Positions 1-6,467 of a stretch of DNA of 44,449 nt are shown in pieces. The position numbers were made by a program, and so were the translations under genes. The stretch covers positions 1 to 44,449 of the forward strand of contig JACQIX010000001.1 in NCBI GenBank assembly GCA_016198275.1, read 5' to 3'. The stretch is from Candidatus Daviesbacteria bacterium. GTDB taxonomy: Bacteria > Patescibacteriota > Microgenomatia > Daviesbacterales > UBA10151. Each line of letters starts with the position of its first letter. Within the stretch, counting starts at the first letter, position 1. The notes beneath the pieces are model-generated. The model made no database searches. It saw only the letters and a program-made list of their open reading frames with translations, and had not been told where the DNA came from.

Positions 1-15
1 GAGTGCGCTTAATTA

Positions 16-930
16 AAGTTTAATATCCGACACATCAGGTAAAATATGGATGTGTTAAATCTGACTAAGATAACAATAGCTTGGGAAATGTATGAGTCTG
101 GTATTCCTAAGGCTCATATAGCCTCTAAGCTACGATTAACCAGGGAAACAGTTCATATCTGGATTAAGGCTATACAGGAATGTGGTCTGTTGGAATTCCT
201 GGATAAATATACTAATGCCAAGAAAGGTAGCAGAGAGAAGAGGAAGATTGATGGACTCTTAAAGGCACGGATCTACAAATTAAGAGAAGATTATAGGGAT
301 TGTTGTGGCCAGAAAATCAGGGAGTTTCTCCTTGATGAGTATGGAATAACACTTTCCACGACCACTATTTACAAAGTATTAGGAGAAAAGTTTAAGTTAA
401 GGAGTAAATGGAAGAAAAACCAAATAAGAGGACCAATCCCTGAGGCAGATAGCACTAGAGAGGTAATACAGATGGATACAGTGGATTTTGGGGCTGTGTT
501 TGCCTTTACAGCAGTAGATATCTTTAGCAAGGAGATATCAGTTAGGCTATATCCATCCTTAACTGCTAAAGATGGCTTAGATTTCCTAAACTTCTCCTTC
601 AATAATAGATTTAACCATACACAACTTCTTCAAACTGATGGAGGACCAGAATTTAAAGCTGAGTTTAGATCAAGTGTGTTCAACTATGCTGATAGATTCA
701 GAGTATCAAGACCCTACAAGAAGAATGAGTAATCCTACATAGAAAGTTTTAATAGGAGTTTAAGAAAAGAGTGCTTGGGTTGGAGTAAATACCTACCTAA
801 AGATATACCTGACCTTGAAAAAGAGCTGCAAGATTATTTACAATATTATCATACTAAAAGACCTCATATGAGTTTAAACATGAAGACACCTAATCAGTTT
901 TTAAAAGAACTAGTGTCGGATATTTAAGTG
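16..930 (+). mobile_element. Insertion sequence with terminal inverted repeats
   Basis: The transposase pseudogene is bounded by imperfect inverted repeats: TTTAATATCCGACAC at about 19-33 and its complement GTGTCGGATATTTAA at 913-927 (about 15 of 18 positions match when extended). The element is therefore about 0.9 kb and carries a single gene. The outer ends and any target duplication cannot be fixed because the window starts just upstream. Confidence 0.75.
46..927 (+). pseudogene. DDE transposase (IS481/IS3-like integrase core), broken by one in-frame stop
   Basis: Insertion-sequence transposase with an N-terminal helix-turn-helix (about residues 15-50) and an rve-type integrase core. The DDE acids are visible in QMDTVDFG (about residue 142), QTDGGPEF (about 197), and the third acid in YIESFNR after the break. 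A TAA at 730-732 interrupts the frame. Reading continues in the same frame to 927 (SYIESFNR through LVSDI), so a single CAA-to-TAA change explains the damage. About 293 codons in total, normal for the family. The last codons overlap the right inverted repeat. Probably inactive unless the stop is an assembly error. Confidence 0.85.
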
Positions 931-953
931 TATATATCGGAGTTTGAGCAAAG

Positions 954-1976
954 CTAATTTAGTTTTAAAATAGTCTCTGCCAGGTTTTGAGGATCGTGGC
1001 GGAAAAGATGTTCCCTGACATGGTAGACTCCTAAGTTGGATTTAATGATTTTAACATTAGGCGCTAAACTTTTACAGGCGTCTATGTCAACCCTAACCAC
1101 ATTTTGCCCCTCTTTTTTATAAATTTTTAAAACTTCGGCATCCAAACCATTAGAGTTGGCTATCAGGTAATTAATGCGGTCTTTATTTTCTAAATAAGCT
1201 AAAAATGCCCTCAAATAATCGGAGGCCTTAAATGAATCAGTTTCCCCTCTCTTTGTCATCAGATTTAAAACAATGACAATTTTTGCTTTTGAAGAAATAA
1301 TAGCTTCCTTGATGCCATTAACCAATAAATGCGGCAGCACTGACGTATATAAGTCTCCGGCAGAAAAGACAATCTTATCTGCCTCAGAAGTTGCTTGAAT
1401 AACTTCCGGATTAGGGTCAGCGTTAGCATCAAAATAAATCCGCATGATTTTATTTTTGGGGTTGTAATTTTTACGTTCTGCCCGAAGGTCAATATTATCT
1501 TCCCCTTCAACTTCTTCCCCGCTTTCCAATTTGGCCATTAAACTTAATTCCGAGAGACTTACAGGCAAAACTCTGGCTCTTATTCTGAAAAGCAGCCTTT
1601 CTGCTTCCGTACCTCTGTCCGGGCCTTTATAAATATGTTCTAACCTTGCAGCAATTAAATTTCCCAAGCTGTGTCCTTTTAAAGGGCCGACAATATTTTC
1701 TAGCCTATCATCAAATAATTTTTGGGCAACTTGTCTTTGTTTGCTGTCTTCTATTAAAGCTAAAAGGCACTGTCTGATATCGCCGGGAGGCAAAATTCCC
1801 ACTTCTGTTCTTAACCTGCCAGATGAACCACCTGAATCCCAAGTCCCCACAACAGCAGTAATAAATTCAGGCTGGTTTAGCTCAACTAAGCCTCTTAAAA
1901 CGGAAAAATGTCCTGTTCCTCCTCCAAAAGTGACTATCTTTTGCTGGTAGGGATATTTTTCGATATTATCTGCCAT
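954..1976 (-). CDS. yvcK: YvcK/CofD-family gluconeogenesis factor-like protein
   Basis: Belongs to the YvcK (UPF0052) branch of the CofD-like fold, which binds UDP-sugars and in Firmicutes links central carbon supply to cell-wall synthesis. Visible motifs: GGGTGHFSVLRGL (18-30), DSGGSSGRLR (47-56) and PPGDIRQ (63-69), the nucleotide-sugar and phosphate-binding loops. Length 340 aa, normal for the family (about 310-340). The start is supported by a -10 box only 7 bases upstream, which implies a leaderless message. It is divergent from tRNA-Leu(CAG), and the two promoters lie back to back in about 40 bases. Role in this organism is inferred from the family. Confidence 0.93.
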   Translation of the reverse strand: MADNIEKYPYQQKIVTFGGGTGHFSVLRGLVELNQPEFITAVVGTWDSGGSSGRLRTEVGILPPGDIRQCLLALIEDSKQRQVAQKLFDDRLENIVGPLKGHSLGNLIAARLEHIYKGPDRGTEAERLLFRIRARVLPVSLSELSLMAKLESGEEVEGEDNIDLRAERKNYNPKNKIMRIYFDANADPNPEVIQATSEADKIVFSAGDLYTSVLPHLLVNGIKEAIISSKAKIVIVLNLMTKRGETDSFKASDYLRAFLAYLENKDRINYLIANSNGLDAEVLKIYKKEGQNVVRVDIDACKSLAPNVKIIKSNLGVYHVREHLFRHDPQNLAETILKLN

Positions 1977-1983
1977 ATGAAGA

Positions 1984-1989
1984 ATTATA
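1984..1989 (-). promoter_or_regulatory. -10 box of yvcK, leaderless spacing
   Basis: TATAAT on the minus strand ends 7 bases before the yvcK ATG, so transcription should begin at or next to the A of the start codon. No Shine-Dalgarno sequence is present. Confidence 0.6.
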
Positions 1990-2018
1990 CACTAATTGGT
2001 ATAATGAGATGGATTTAA

Positions 2019-2102
2019 GCCCGGGTGCTGGAATTGGCAGACAGGCACGTTTCAGAAGCGTGTGCTAGAAATAGCGTGGGAGTTCAACTCTCCCCCTGGG
2101 CA
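2019..2102 (+). tRNA. tRNA-Leu (CAG)
   Basis: Class II tRNA with acceptor pair GCCCGGG/CCTGGGC, anticodon stem CACGT/GCGTG, loop TTCAGAA (anticodon CAG at 2053-2055), long variable arm and a T-arm with GTTCAAC. Discriminator A, no encoded CCA. A TATAAT at 2000-2005 is the probable -10 box. The minus-strand ORF that follows reads into its T-arm. Confidence 0.92.
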
Positions 2103-3061
2103 CTAGCAGGTAAGGGATCAATATTTGGCCATTCATCTAAGAAAACTTGCAATACTTTGTTTCTCAAAGATCTTATTAGAGGATCACTATTATATCCTCT
2201 ATTTGCCATTAAACCTTTTTTGATTCTCAAAAATTCTATAACCATTTCGGCTTGTGATTTTTTAAAATATAGATATGGCTTAACATCGGTTAATAACTTT
2301 AATAGATCTTCTCCGTTAACTTCCCACTTATATGAGGGGACCTCCGCCTTTGTTTTACTTGCACCACTTTTTTTAGTTGGCTTAACGCCACCGTATTTTT
2401 CAAACAAAGCCTCAAGAAGGTTATATCTTACAGAAACTATATTACCTTTGGCTAGGAATTCCGGGCGGGATCCTCTATTGGTACGATAGAGTCCTAAGGA
2501 CATATCAGCATCCAAAGTTGCAGCTAGTCTTTCTTGAGTAGGTAGAGATGTTTCAGGAGCTACTTGCTGTTTAGCTTGGTAAAGTCTTTCCTGGAATTCC
2601 CGTTCAACAACCATTCTTTCATAAGGATCAGCGTAAAGAGAAGGAACTTTAACAAAACCATAAATGTGTCTTCTTACTTCTCGTTTTTGGAGTAAAAATT
2701 CCTCAAATATTTCTGCTTGGGCTTGCTTAAAAGCTAAAAAAGGTCTAACCCAACGAAGGAATATAAGACATTCAACCGAGTTGCCGGTGACTAAATACCA
2801 CTCTTGGTGCCGACCGGTTGCAGTAAGAGTATTGAAATCATTAAGGTTCCAAGAGCGACCATTAATAATTCCTCCTTGTATAACTTCTAACTTTCTTCTA
2901 TCATCGCCGTATATAGCCAGGCAGGGTTGAAAATCAATATTATCAGGTGTTCTATCACTAGGTCTTGAGTGGCTGTTAATAGAAAAATTTAACGCCTCAT
3001 CCATAAACGCTCCCCAATATTGTATATTGGCTTGAGGTTGATGTTCGACTCTTGAATTCAT
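2084..3061 (-). CDS. LAGLIDADG-type homing-endonuclease-like protein
   Basis: A 325-aa protein with two half-domains of LAGLIDADG type. Motif 1 is degenerate (WGAFMDEALNFSI, 16-28); motif 2 is clearer (LAATLDADMS, 179-188). Each half ends with the family's PFLAFKQAQAEIFEEF / PYLYFKKSQAEMVIEF signature (107-122, 262-277), and the second half has the typical YKWEVNG segment. By alignment, the acidic residue that binds metal is Ala23 in motif 1 but Asp186 in motif 2, so cleavage may be impaired or limited to one strand. The last few residues are encoded antisense to the T-arm of tRNA-Leu(CAG), so the natural end may be earlier. The assignment rests on visible motifs only. Confidence 0.7.
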   Translation of the reverse strand: MNSRVEHQPQANIQYWGAFMDEALNFSINSHSRPSDRTPDNIDFQPCLAIYGDDRRKLEVIQGGIINGRSWNLNDFNTLTATGRHQEWYLVTGNSVECLIFLRWVRPFLAFKQAQAEIFEEFLLQKREVRRHIYGFVKVPSLYADPYERMVVEREFQERLYQAKQQVAPETSLPTQERLAATLDADMSLGLYRTNRGSRPEFLAKGNIVSVRYNLLEALFEKYGGVKPTKKSGASKTKAEVPSYKWEVNGEDLLKLLTDVKPYLYFKKSQAEMVIEFLRIKKGLMANRGYNSDPLIRSLRNKVLQVFLDEWPNIDPLPASAQGES

Positions 3062-3159
3062 GGGAGGATTATACTTGAAAATTAATCAGTAATCAAACTA
3101 TAGGATTGGACTAAATAGTTCCTACTGCTCAAATAGTTTAAAATCAAGGCAGCTTTGGG

Positions 3160-3165
3160 TATAAT
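3160..3165 (+). promoter_or_regulatory. -10 box for the tRNA-Leu(GAG) cluster
   Basis: TATAAT lies 10 bases before the first base of tRNA-Leu(GAG). It is the only good promoter seen ahead of this tRNA and the interrupted tRNA cluster that follows. Confidence 0.5.
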
Positions 3166-3175
3166 TAGTAAGCAA

Positions 3176-3258
3176 GCCGGGGTGGTGAAACGGTATACAC
3201 GCTACCTTGAGGTGGTAGTGCCCGTAAGGGCGTGGAGGTTCAACTCCTCTTCCCGGCA
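3176..3258 (+). tRNA. tRNA-Leu (GAG)
   Basis: Acceptor GCCGGGG/TCCCGGC, anticodon stem CTACC/GGTAG with loop TTGAGGT (anticodon GAG), class II variable arm GTGCCCGTAAGGGCG, T-arm with GGTTCAACTCC. Discriminator A, followed by CCG rather than CCA, so CCA is not encoded. Confidence 0.92.
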
Positions 3259-3291
3259 CCGAGTCAGACTCGGCAGTCAAGCAGACTTGGC
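3259..3291 (+). other. Two small hairpins between tRNA genes
   Basis: CCGAG-TCAGA-CTCGG (3259-3273) is a perfect inverted repeat, followed by GTCAAG-CAGA-CTTGGC (6 bp with one G:T pair). Neither is followed by a T-run, so they look like tRNA-processing spacers rather than terminators. Confidence 0.45.
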
Positions 3292-3314
3292 TCCGCGGGC
3301 ACTTAGCTCAGTGG

Positions 3315-3389
3315 GTTTGAATGTCTAAACGACATTCAAACGGGTTGCTTCCTTAAAGAATTTACCATAAAATAACGTAGCAACCCAGG
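3315..3389 (+). other. Two-hairpin insert inside a tRNA D-loop
   Basis: Between AGTGG and AAGAGC of the outer tRNA lie 75 extra bases. Hairpin 1 is perfect: GTTTGAATGTC (3315-3325), loop TAAAC, GACATTCAAAC (3331-3341). Hairpin 2 follows directly: GGGTTGCT (3342-3349) pairs with AGCAACCC (3379-3386) around a 29-base AT-rich loop. The function is unknown. It could be a small intron-like insert or a minute non-coding mobile element. Confidence 0.7.
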
Positions 3390-3404
3390 AAGAGCGCTTC
3401 GTTT

Positions 3405-3478
3405 GGACTCGTAGCTCAGTTGGTTAGAGCGTCTCATTTACACTGAGAAGGTCCCCTGTTCGAGTCAGGGCGGGTCCA
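3405..3478 (+). tRNA. tRNA-Val (TAC), nested within another tRNA gene
   Basis: A complete class I tRNA: acceptor GGACTCG/CGGGTCC, D-stem GCTC/GAGC, anticodon stem TCTCA/TGAGA with loop TTTACAC (anticodon TAC, 3439-3441), variable AGGTC, T-arm CCCTG-TTCGAGT-CAGGG. Discriminator A, CCA not encoded. It is intact and probably functional. Its first two bases may double as the last two bases of the outer 5' tRNA half. Confidence 0.93.
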
Positions 3479-4214
3479 CAGATGTCGGGGGTTCAAATCC
3501 CTCAGTGCCCACAACTTGTCTGCGCAGTCCATTAATAGGTCTAAGATATTTCCGAAAGTTTTCTTCCCCTAGCCACACATCTAATATTTCTTGACTTACT
3601 CCTCCAAAAAGTGCTTGAGGTACGCTTACTGCTATGTTCCTCCTAGTATATCTTGCTACATTATGGGCTGCTCCAATGAAAAGTATGCCTACCTTTTCAG
3701 GGGTCAATGTTTTTGCAATATTGACTGCTATATGTTTATCCCTGACAGCTGTTAGTAAATCTTGAAGTCTGTCTATTATCTGCCAGGGAAAATATCTAGT
3801 GATAGGGTATGAACTAAATAAAGCATTGGCAAACATAAAAGGCAGGACTCCTTCTGGTCCTACCACCTTAGCCCCTCGGTCCTGAAGATTTTTTAATAGA
3901 GCAAAACTATACGAGTTTGGTGCCAATTTATTGACCGTTAATCTTGTTCCCTCTTCGTCTAAAAACCTTGGTAGAGAGTCGTGATAAACAGTCATGTCGC
4001 GGGGATCATAAGGAAAGTTTTGCATAAACTCGTGGATTCGTCTCCAAATCCTAGGAACTATGATTCTTCCCTCTGCCTTTTCCGTCCTGCTTAAGAAATA
4101 ACCTACGTGTCCTAACTCATCGTTGATATGCACAATTGGGATAAGGAATAATTTTCGTTCAGCCACAGTGGCGATTCTAGGGTTAAAAATGTTTAAAGTC
4201 AATTGTTTCCTCAT
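3465..4214 (-). CDS. Hypothetical protein with C-terminus running into tRNA sequence
   Basis: A 249-aa protein of unknown function, no signal peptide or membrane segment. Most distinctive are an N-terminal FLIPIVHINDELGHVGYF stretch and GILFIGAAHNVARY (about 173-186). These faintly recall TraB/PrgY-type proteins, but not enough to assign. The last 15 or so residues (GTEGFEPPTSVDPP) are the familiar antisense translation of a tRNA T-arm, so the annotated end overlaps the outer tRNA and tRNA-Val and may not be the original C-terminus. It is divergent from glmS with only 19 bases between the start codons. Confidence 0.6.
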   Translation of the reverse strand: MRKQLTLNIFNPRIATVAERKLFLIPIVHINDELGHVGYFLSRTEKAEGRIIVPRIWRRIHEFMQNFPYDPRDMTVYHDSLPRFLDEEGTRLTVNKLAPNSYSFALLKNLQDRGAKVVGPEGVLPFMFANALFSSYPITRYFPWQIIDRLQDLLTAVRDKHIAVNIAKTLTPEKVGILFIGAAHNVARYTRRNIAVSVPQALFGGVSQEILDVWLGEENFRKYLRPINGLRRQVVGTEGFEPPTSVDPP

Positions 4215-4216
4215 GT

Positions 4217-4222
4217 TATACT
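4217..4222 (+). promoter_or_regulatory. -10 box of glmS, leaderless or nearly so
   Basis: TATACT ends 11 bases before the glmS ATG, leaving a 5' leader of about 4 bases or fewer. There is no Shine-Dalgarno sequence. Confidence 0.5.
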
Positions 4223-4233
4223 AGTTACTGTTT

Positions 4234-5997
4234 ATGTGTGGAATCTTTGGCTACGTAGGGAGCAAAAATGCTCCTGAAATTATTTTAGAAGGATTAAAAA
4301 GGCTGGAATACCGGGGATATGATTCCTGGGGAATTGCGGTGGTGGCTGATGAAATTAAAGTCAACAAAAAGGTAGGAGCTATTGGTGATTTGGGTGCAGC
4401 ATCATTACCAGGTTCCACCATCGGAATTGGCCATACCAGATGGGCAACCCATGGAGGTGTATCTGAAACAAACGCTCATCCTCACTTATCTTCTGATAAA
4501 TTCTTTGCTCTGGCTCAAAATGGCATTGTAGAAAATTATCTTGAGCTAAAAGAAATTTTAAAAAAGAAAAAATATAAATTTGAAAGTTCAACTGATACAG
4601 AGGTAATTATCCGTTTAATTGAAAATAAATTATTAGATCTCTCGCATTTAAAAGAAGCTGTTAGGGCTGCTTTTTTAGAGCTTGAAGGTAGAAATACCAT
4701 TATTATTTTAACTGCTGACAACCAGTTAATAGCTGCCAGGAATGGTTCCCCGCTGGTGGTTGGTATAAGTGGCAAAGAAATATTTTTTTCCTCAGATACT
4801 TTATCCTTTGCTCCTTTTGTTAAAAAGGCTTTGGTAGTAGATAATGGTCAGTTAATAGTTGCCAGTAATGGGCAGATTACCCTTTTTGATATTAAAAGCG
4901 GTCAAAAATTGCCGGTTGTATTGGATAATATTGATTTTGAAAGCAGCAAAGTTGATAAAGAAGGTTATGAACACTTTATGCTGAAAGAAATCGTTGAAAG
5001 CCCTTATGTAATCAACCAAGTTTTAAATCAGGATCCAAAAGTTTATGAGGATTTTATAAGGAACATAAAAAAAGCTAAAAATGTTTATACTATCGGTTCC
5101 GGTACAGCAGGGATAGCTGCTTCACAGATCGCTTTTTATTTAAGAGAATTTGGCAAAATAGCAGTTGTTCCTTTGATTGGAGCTGATACTAACGATTATT
5201 TTGATTTATTAACCAGAGATGATCTTATGATTGCTCCTTCCCAGTCAGGTGAAACAGCCGATGTTTTGGAAGTTTTGGAAATTGCAAAAAAGAAGGGAGT
5301 TAAGATTGCCTCATACGTTAACATGCCGGGATCTACCATGACCAGGATGTCTGATTTTAAGTTTATGGCCAAAGCCGGTCCGGAGATTTGTGTCATGTCC
5401 ACCAAAGTTTTTACTTCACAAATAGCTTGGGGGTACATGATAAGCAAGATAATTAGCGGACAAGAAAAAGAAGGAGCAGCCAGTTTAAAAAAATTAGCAG
5501 GTGAGATGGAAATATACTTGGATATAAAGAATAATCATGAACAAATTAAAAAACTGGCCAAAAAATTAGCAAAAACTAAAGATATTTTTCTTTTAGGTAA
5601 ATACCAGAACTTTAATATTATCCGCGAAGGAATGGTGAAAATTATTGAAGGATCATATCTTCATGCCCACGCTATTCCTGCAGGAGACCTCAAACATTAT
5701 GCGATCACATTAATGGAAAAAGGCGTACCGGTGATTGTGGTTGTTTCAGAGGATGTGGCCAAAGATGATGTATTAAATGCCGTCAATCAGGTGAAAGCCA
5801 GAGGTGCCCAGGTTTTGGCAATAGGATCTAAAAAACATGAACAATTTGATTATTTTTTAGAAGTTGCGGACACCGGAGAGACCTCTGCCATTATGAATAT
5901 CATCCCTTTGCAGCTTTTGGCTTATTATATGGCTTTTGAATTAGGTAATAATGTTGACAAACCTAGAAACATTGCCAAAAGCGTGACTGTAAAATAA
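4234..5997 (+). CDS. glmS: Glutamine-fructose-6-phosphate aminotransferase (isomerizing)
   Basis: Makes glucosamine-6-phosphate from fructose-6-phosphate and glutamine, the first committed step to UDP-GlcNAc and peptidoglycan. The N-terminal class II glutaminase begins MCGIFGYVG, with Cys2 as nucleophile after Met removal; HTRWATHG (67-74) is the expected active-site loop. Two SIS sugar-isomerase domains follow, with SQSGETADV at about 336. The C-terminus (PRNIAKSVTVK) matches the family's conserved tail. Length 587 aa, slightly short of the usual 600-610. No glmS ribozyme is possible because the leader is nearly absent. Confidence 0.97.
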   Translation: MCGIFGYVGSKNAPEIILEGLKRLEYRGYDSWGIAVVADEIKVNKKVGAIGDLGAASLPGSTIGIGHTRWATHGGVSETNAHPHLSSDKFFALAQNGIVENYLELKEILKKKKYKFESSTDTEVIIRLIENKLLDLSHLKEAVRAAFLELEGRNTIIILTADNQLIAARNGSPLVVGISGKEIFFSSDTLSFAPFVKKALVVDNGQLIVASNGQITLFDIKSGQKLPVVLDNIDFESSKVDKEGYEHFMLKEIVESPYVINQVLNQDPKVYEDFIRNIKKAKNVYTIGSGTAGIAASQIAFYLREFGKIAVVPLIGADTNDYFDLLTRDDLMIAPSQSGETADVLEVLEIAKKKGVKIASYVNMPGSTMTRMSDFKFMAKAGPEICVMSTKVFTSQIAWGYMISKIISGQEKEGAASLKKLAGEMEIYLDIKNNHEQIKKLAKKLAKTKDIFLLGKYQNFNIIREGMVKIIEGSYLHAHAIPAGDLKHYAITLMEKGVPVIVVVSEDVAKDDVLNAVNQVKARGAQVLAIGSKKHEQFDYFLEVADTGETSAIMNIIPLQLLAYYMAFELGNNVDKPRNIAKSVTVK

Positions 5998-5999
5998 GT

Positions 6000-6005
6000 T
6001 ATAAT
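6000..6005 (+). promoter_or_regulatory. -10 box of the DUF2905 gene
   Basis: TATAAT ends 7 bases before the ATG at 6013, which predicts a leaderless message. It begins 3 bases after the glmS stop codon. Confidence 0.5.
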
Positions 6006-6012
6006 TAGAAAT

Positions 6013-6216
6013 ATGCAGGAAGTTGGCAAAATTTTTTCATTACTGGGAATAATTTTTTTAATTCTGGGGATGCTTTTTAATTTCATGCCCAATTTGCCAA
6101 AAATTCCCGGGGACATTTATATAGACAAACCAGGGATTAGAATTTACATACCCTGGGTTTCTTCTTTAATACTTTCCATTATTCTCACCCTGATGTTCAA
6201 TTTTTTTAGAAAGTGA
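6013..6216 (+). CDS. DUF2905-family small membrane protein
   Basis: A 67-aa protein with two membrane helices (about 8-26 and 46-64) separated by a short loop containing LPKIPGDIYIDKPGIRIYIP, the characteristic DUF2905 centre. Function unknown in any organism. It sits 15 bases after glmS and appears to have its own promoter. Full length for the family. Confidence 0.85.
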   Translation: MQEVGKIFSLLGIIFLILGMLFNFMPNLPKIPGDIYIDKPGIRIYIPWVSSLILSIILTLMFNFFRK

Positions 6217-6233
6217 TAAAATATACCATGGTT

Positions 6234-6306
6234 GCCGGAATTGCCAATGTGGTCAAGGCGACCGCCTGAAGAGCGGATTATCTCAGTCCGATTCTGGGTT
6301 CCGGCA
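6234..6306 (+). tRNA. tRNA-Phe (GAA), probable
   Basis: Acceptor GCCGGAA/TTCCGGC is perfect. The D-arm is GCC...GGC, the anticodon loop CTGAAGA (anticodon GAA) sits on a four-pair CCGC/GCGG stem with an A-A mismatch at the fifth position, and the T-arm is CTCAG-TCCGATT-CTGGG. Length 73, discriminator A, CCA not encoded. The T-loop TCCGATT and the mismatched stem are unusual, so identity is less secure than for the other tRNAs. Confidence 0.78.
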
Positions 6307-6316
6307 CCTTTTTATG

Positions 6317-6354
6317 CGGGGTGTAGTTCAGAAGTGGAATGGCCACTTGGGATT
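6317..6354 (+). pseudogene. 5' half of a tRNA-Pro (GGG), fused to tRNA-Gly
   Basis: Thirty-eight bases match a tRNA up to the anticodon loop: acceptor strand CGGGGTG with C1 as usual in bacterial tRNA-Pro, D-stem GTTC/GAAT, anticodon strand GCCAC, loop TTGGGAT giving anticodon GGG. There is no 3' half: the next base is the first base of a full tRNA-Gly. No matching 3' half (CACCCCG acceptor strand) was found anywhere in the window. Confidence 0.65.
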
Positions 6355-6426
6355 GCGCGAGTAGTTCAGTGGTAGAATGTCTCGTTGCCAACGAGAAGGT
6401 CGCCGGTTCGAGTCCGGTCTCGCGCT
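6355..6426 (+). tRNA. tRNA-Gly (GCC)
   Basis: Acceptor GCGCGAG/CTCGCGC, D-stem GTTC/GAAT, anticodon loop TTGCCAA (anticodon GCC at 6387-6389), T-arm GCCGG-TTCGAGT-CCGGT. Discriminator T, CCA not encoded. Complete and probably functional. It directly abuts the preceding tRNA-Pro half with no spacer. Confidence 0.93.
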
Positions 6427-6467
6427 CACTTAGTAGTAATTCAACGGTAGTAAGAATTTATTTGTTT

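Larger units (their letters stand above)
3297..3511 (+). pseudogene. Interrupted tRNA gene carrying a D-loop insert and a nested tRNA-Val
   Basis: The outer ends form one tRNA: acceptor GGGCACT (3297-3303) pairs perfectly with AGTGCCC (3504-3510), followed by discriminator A. It has D-stem GCTC (3306-3309)/GAGC (3392-3395), 5' anticodon strand CTTCG (3397-3401), and T-arm GGGGG-TTCAAAT-CCCTC (3487-3503). Two blocks break it: a two-hairpin insert in the D-loop (3315-3389), and a complete tRNA-Val (3405-3478) placed where the anticodon loop should continue. The 3' anticodon strand expected as CGAAG survives only as AG (3480-3481) before ATGTC. Simple removal of the insert therefore would not restore the stem. 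If the GG at 3405-3406 is shared, the half ends TTTGG (anticodon TGG), but amino acid identity is uncertain. Confidence 0.7.

Noticed and set aside
2025-2489. 154-aa plus-strand frame beginning in tRNA-Leu
   Set aside because: It starts inside a tRNA and is antisense to the LAGLIDADG gene.
3259-3291. Terminator after tRNA-Leu(GAG)
   Set aside because: The hairpins have no T-run after them, and tRNA sequence follows at once.
6339-6467. N-terminal extension of the phosphodiester glycosidase
   Set aside because: It translates tRNA sequence; the ATG at 6468 is the sensible start.
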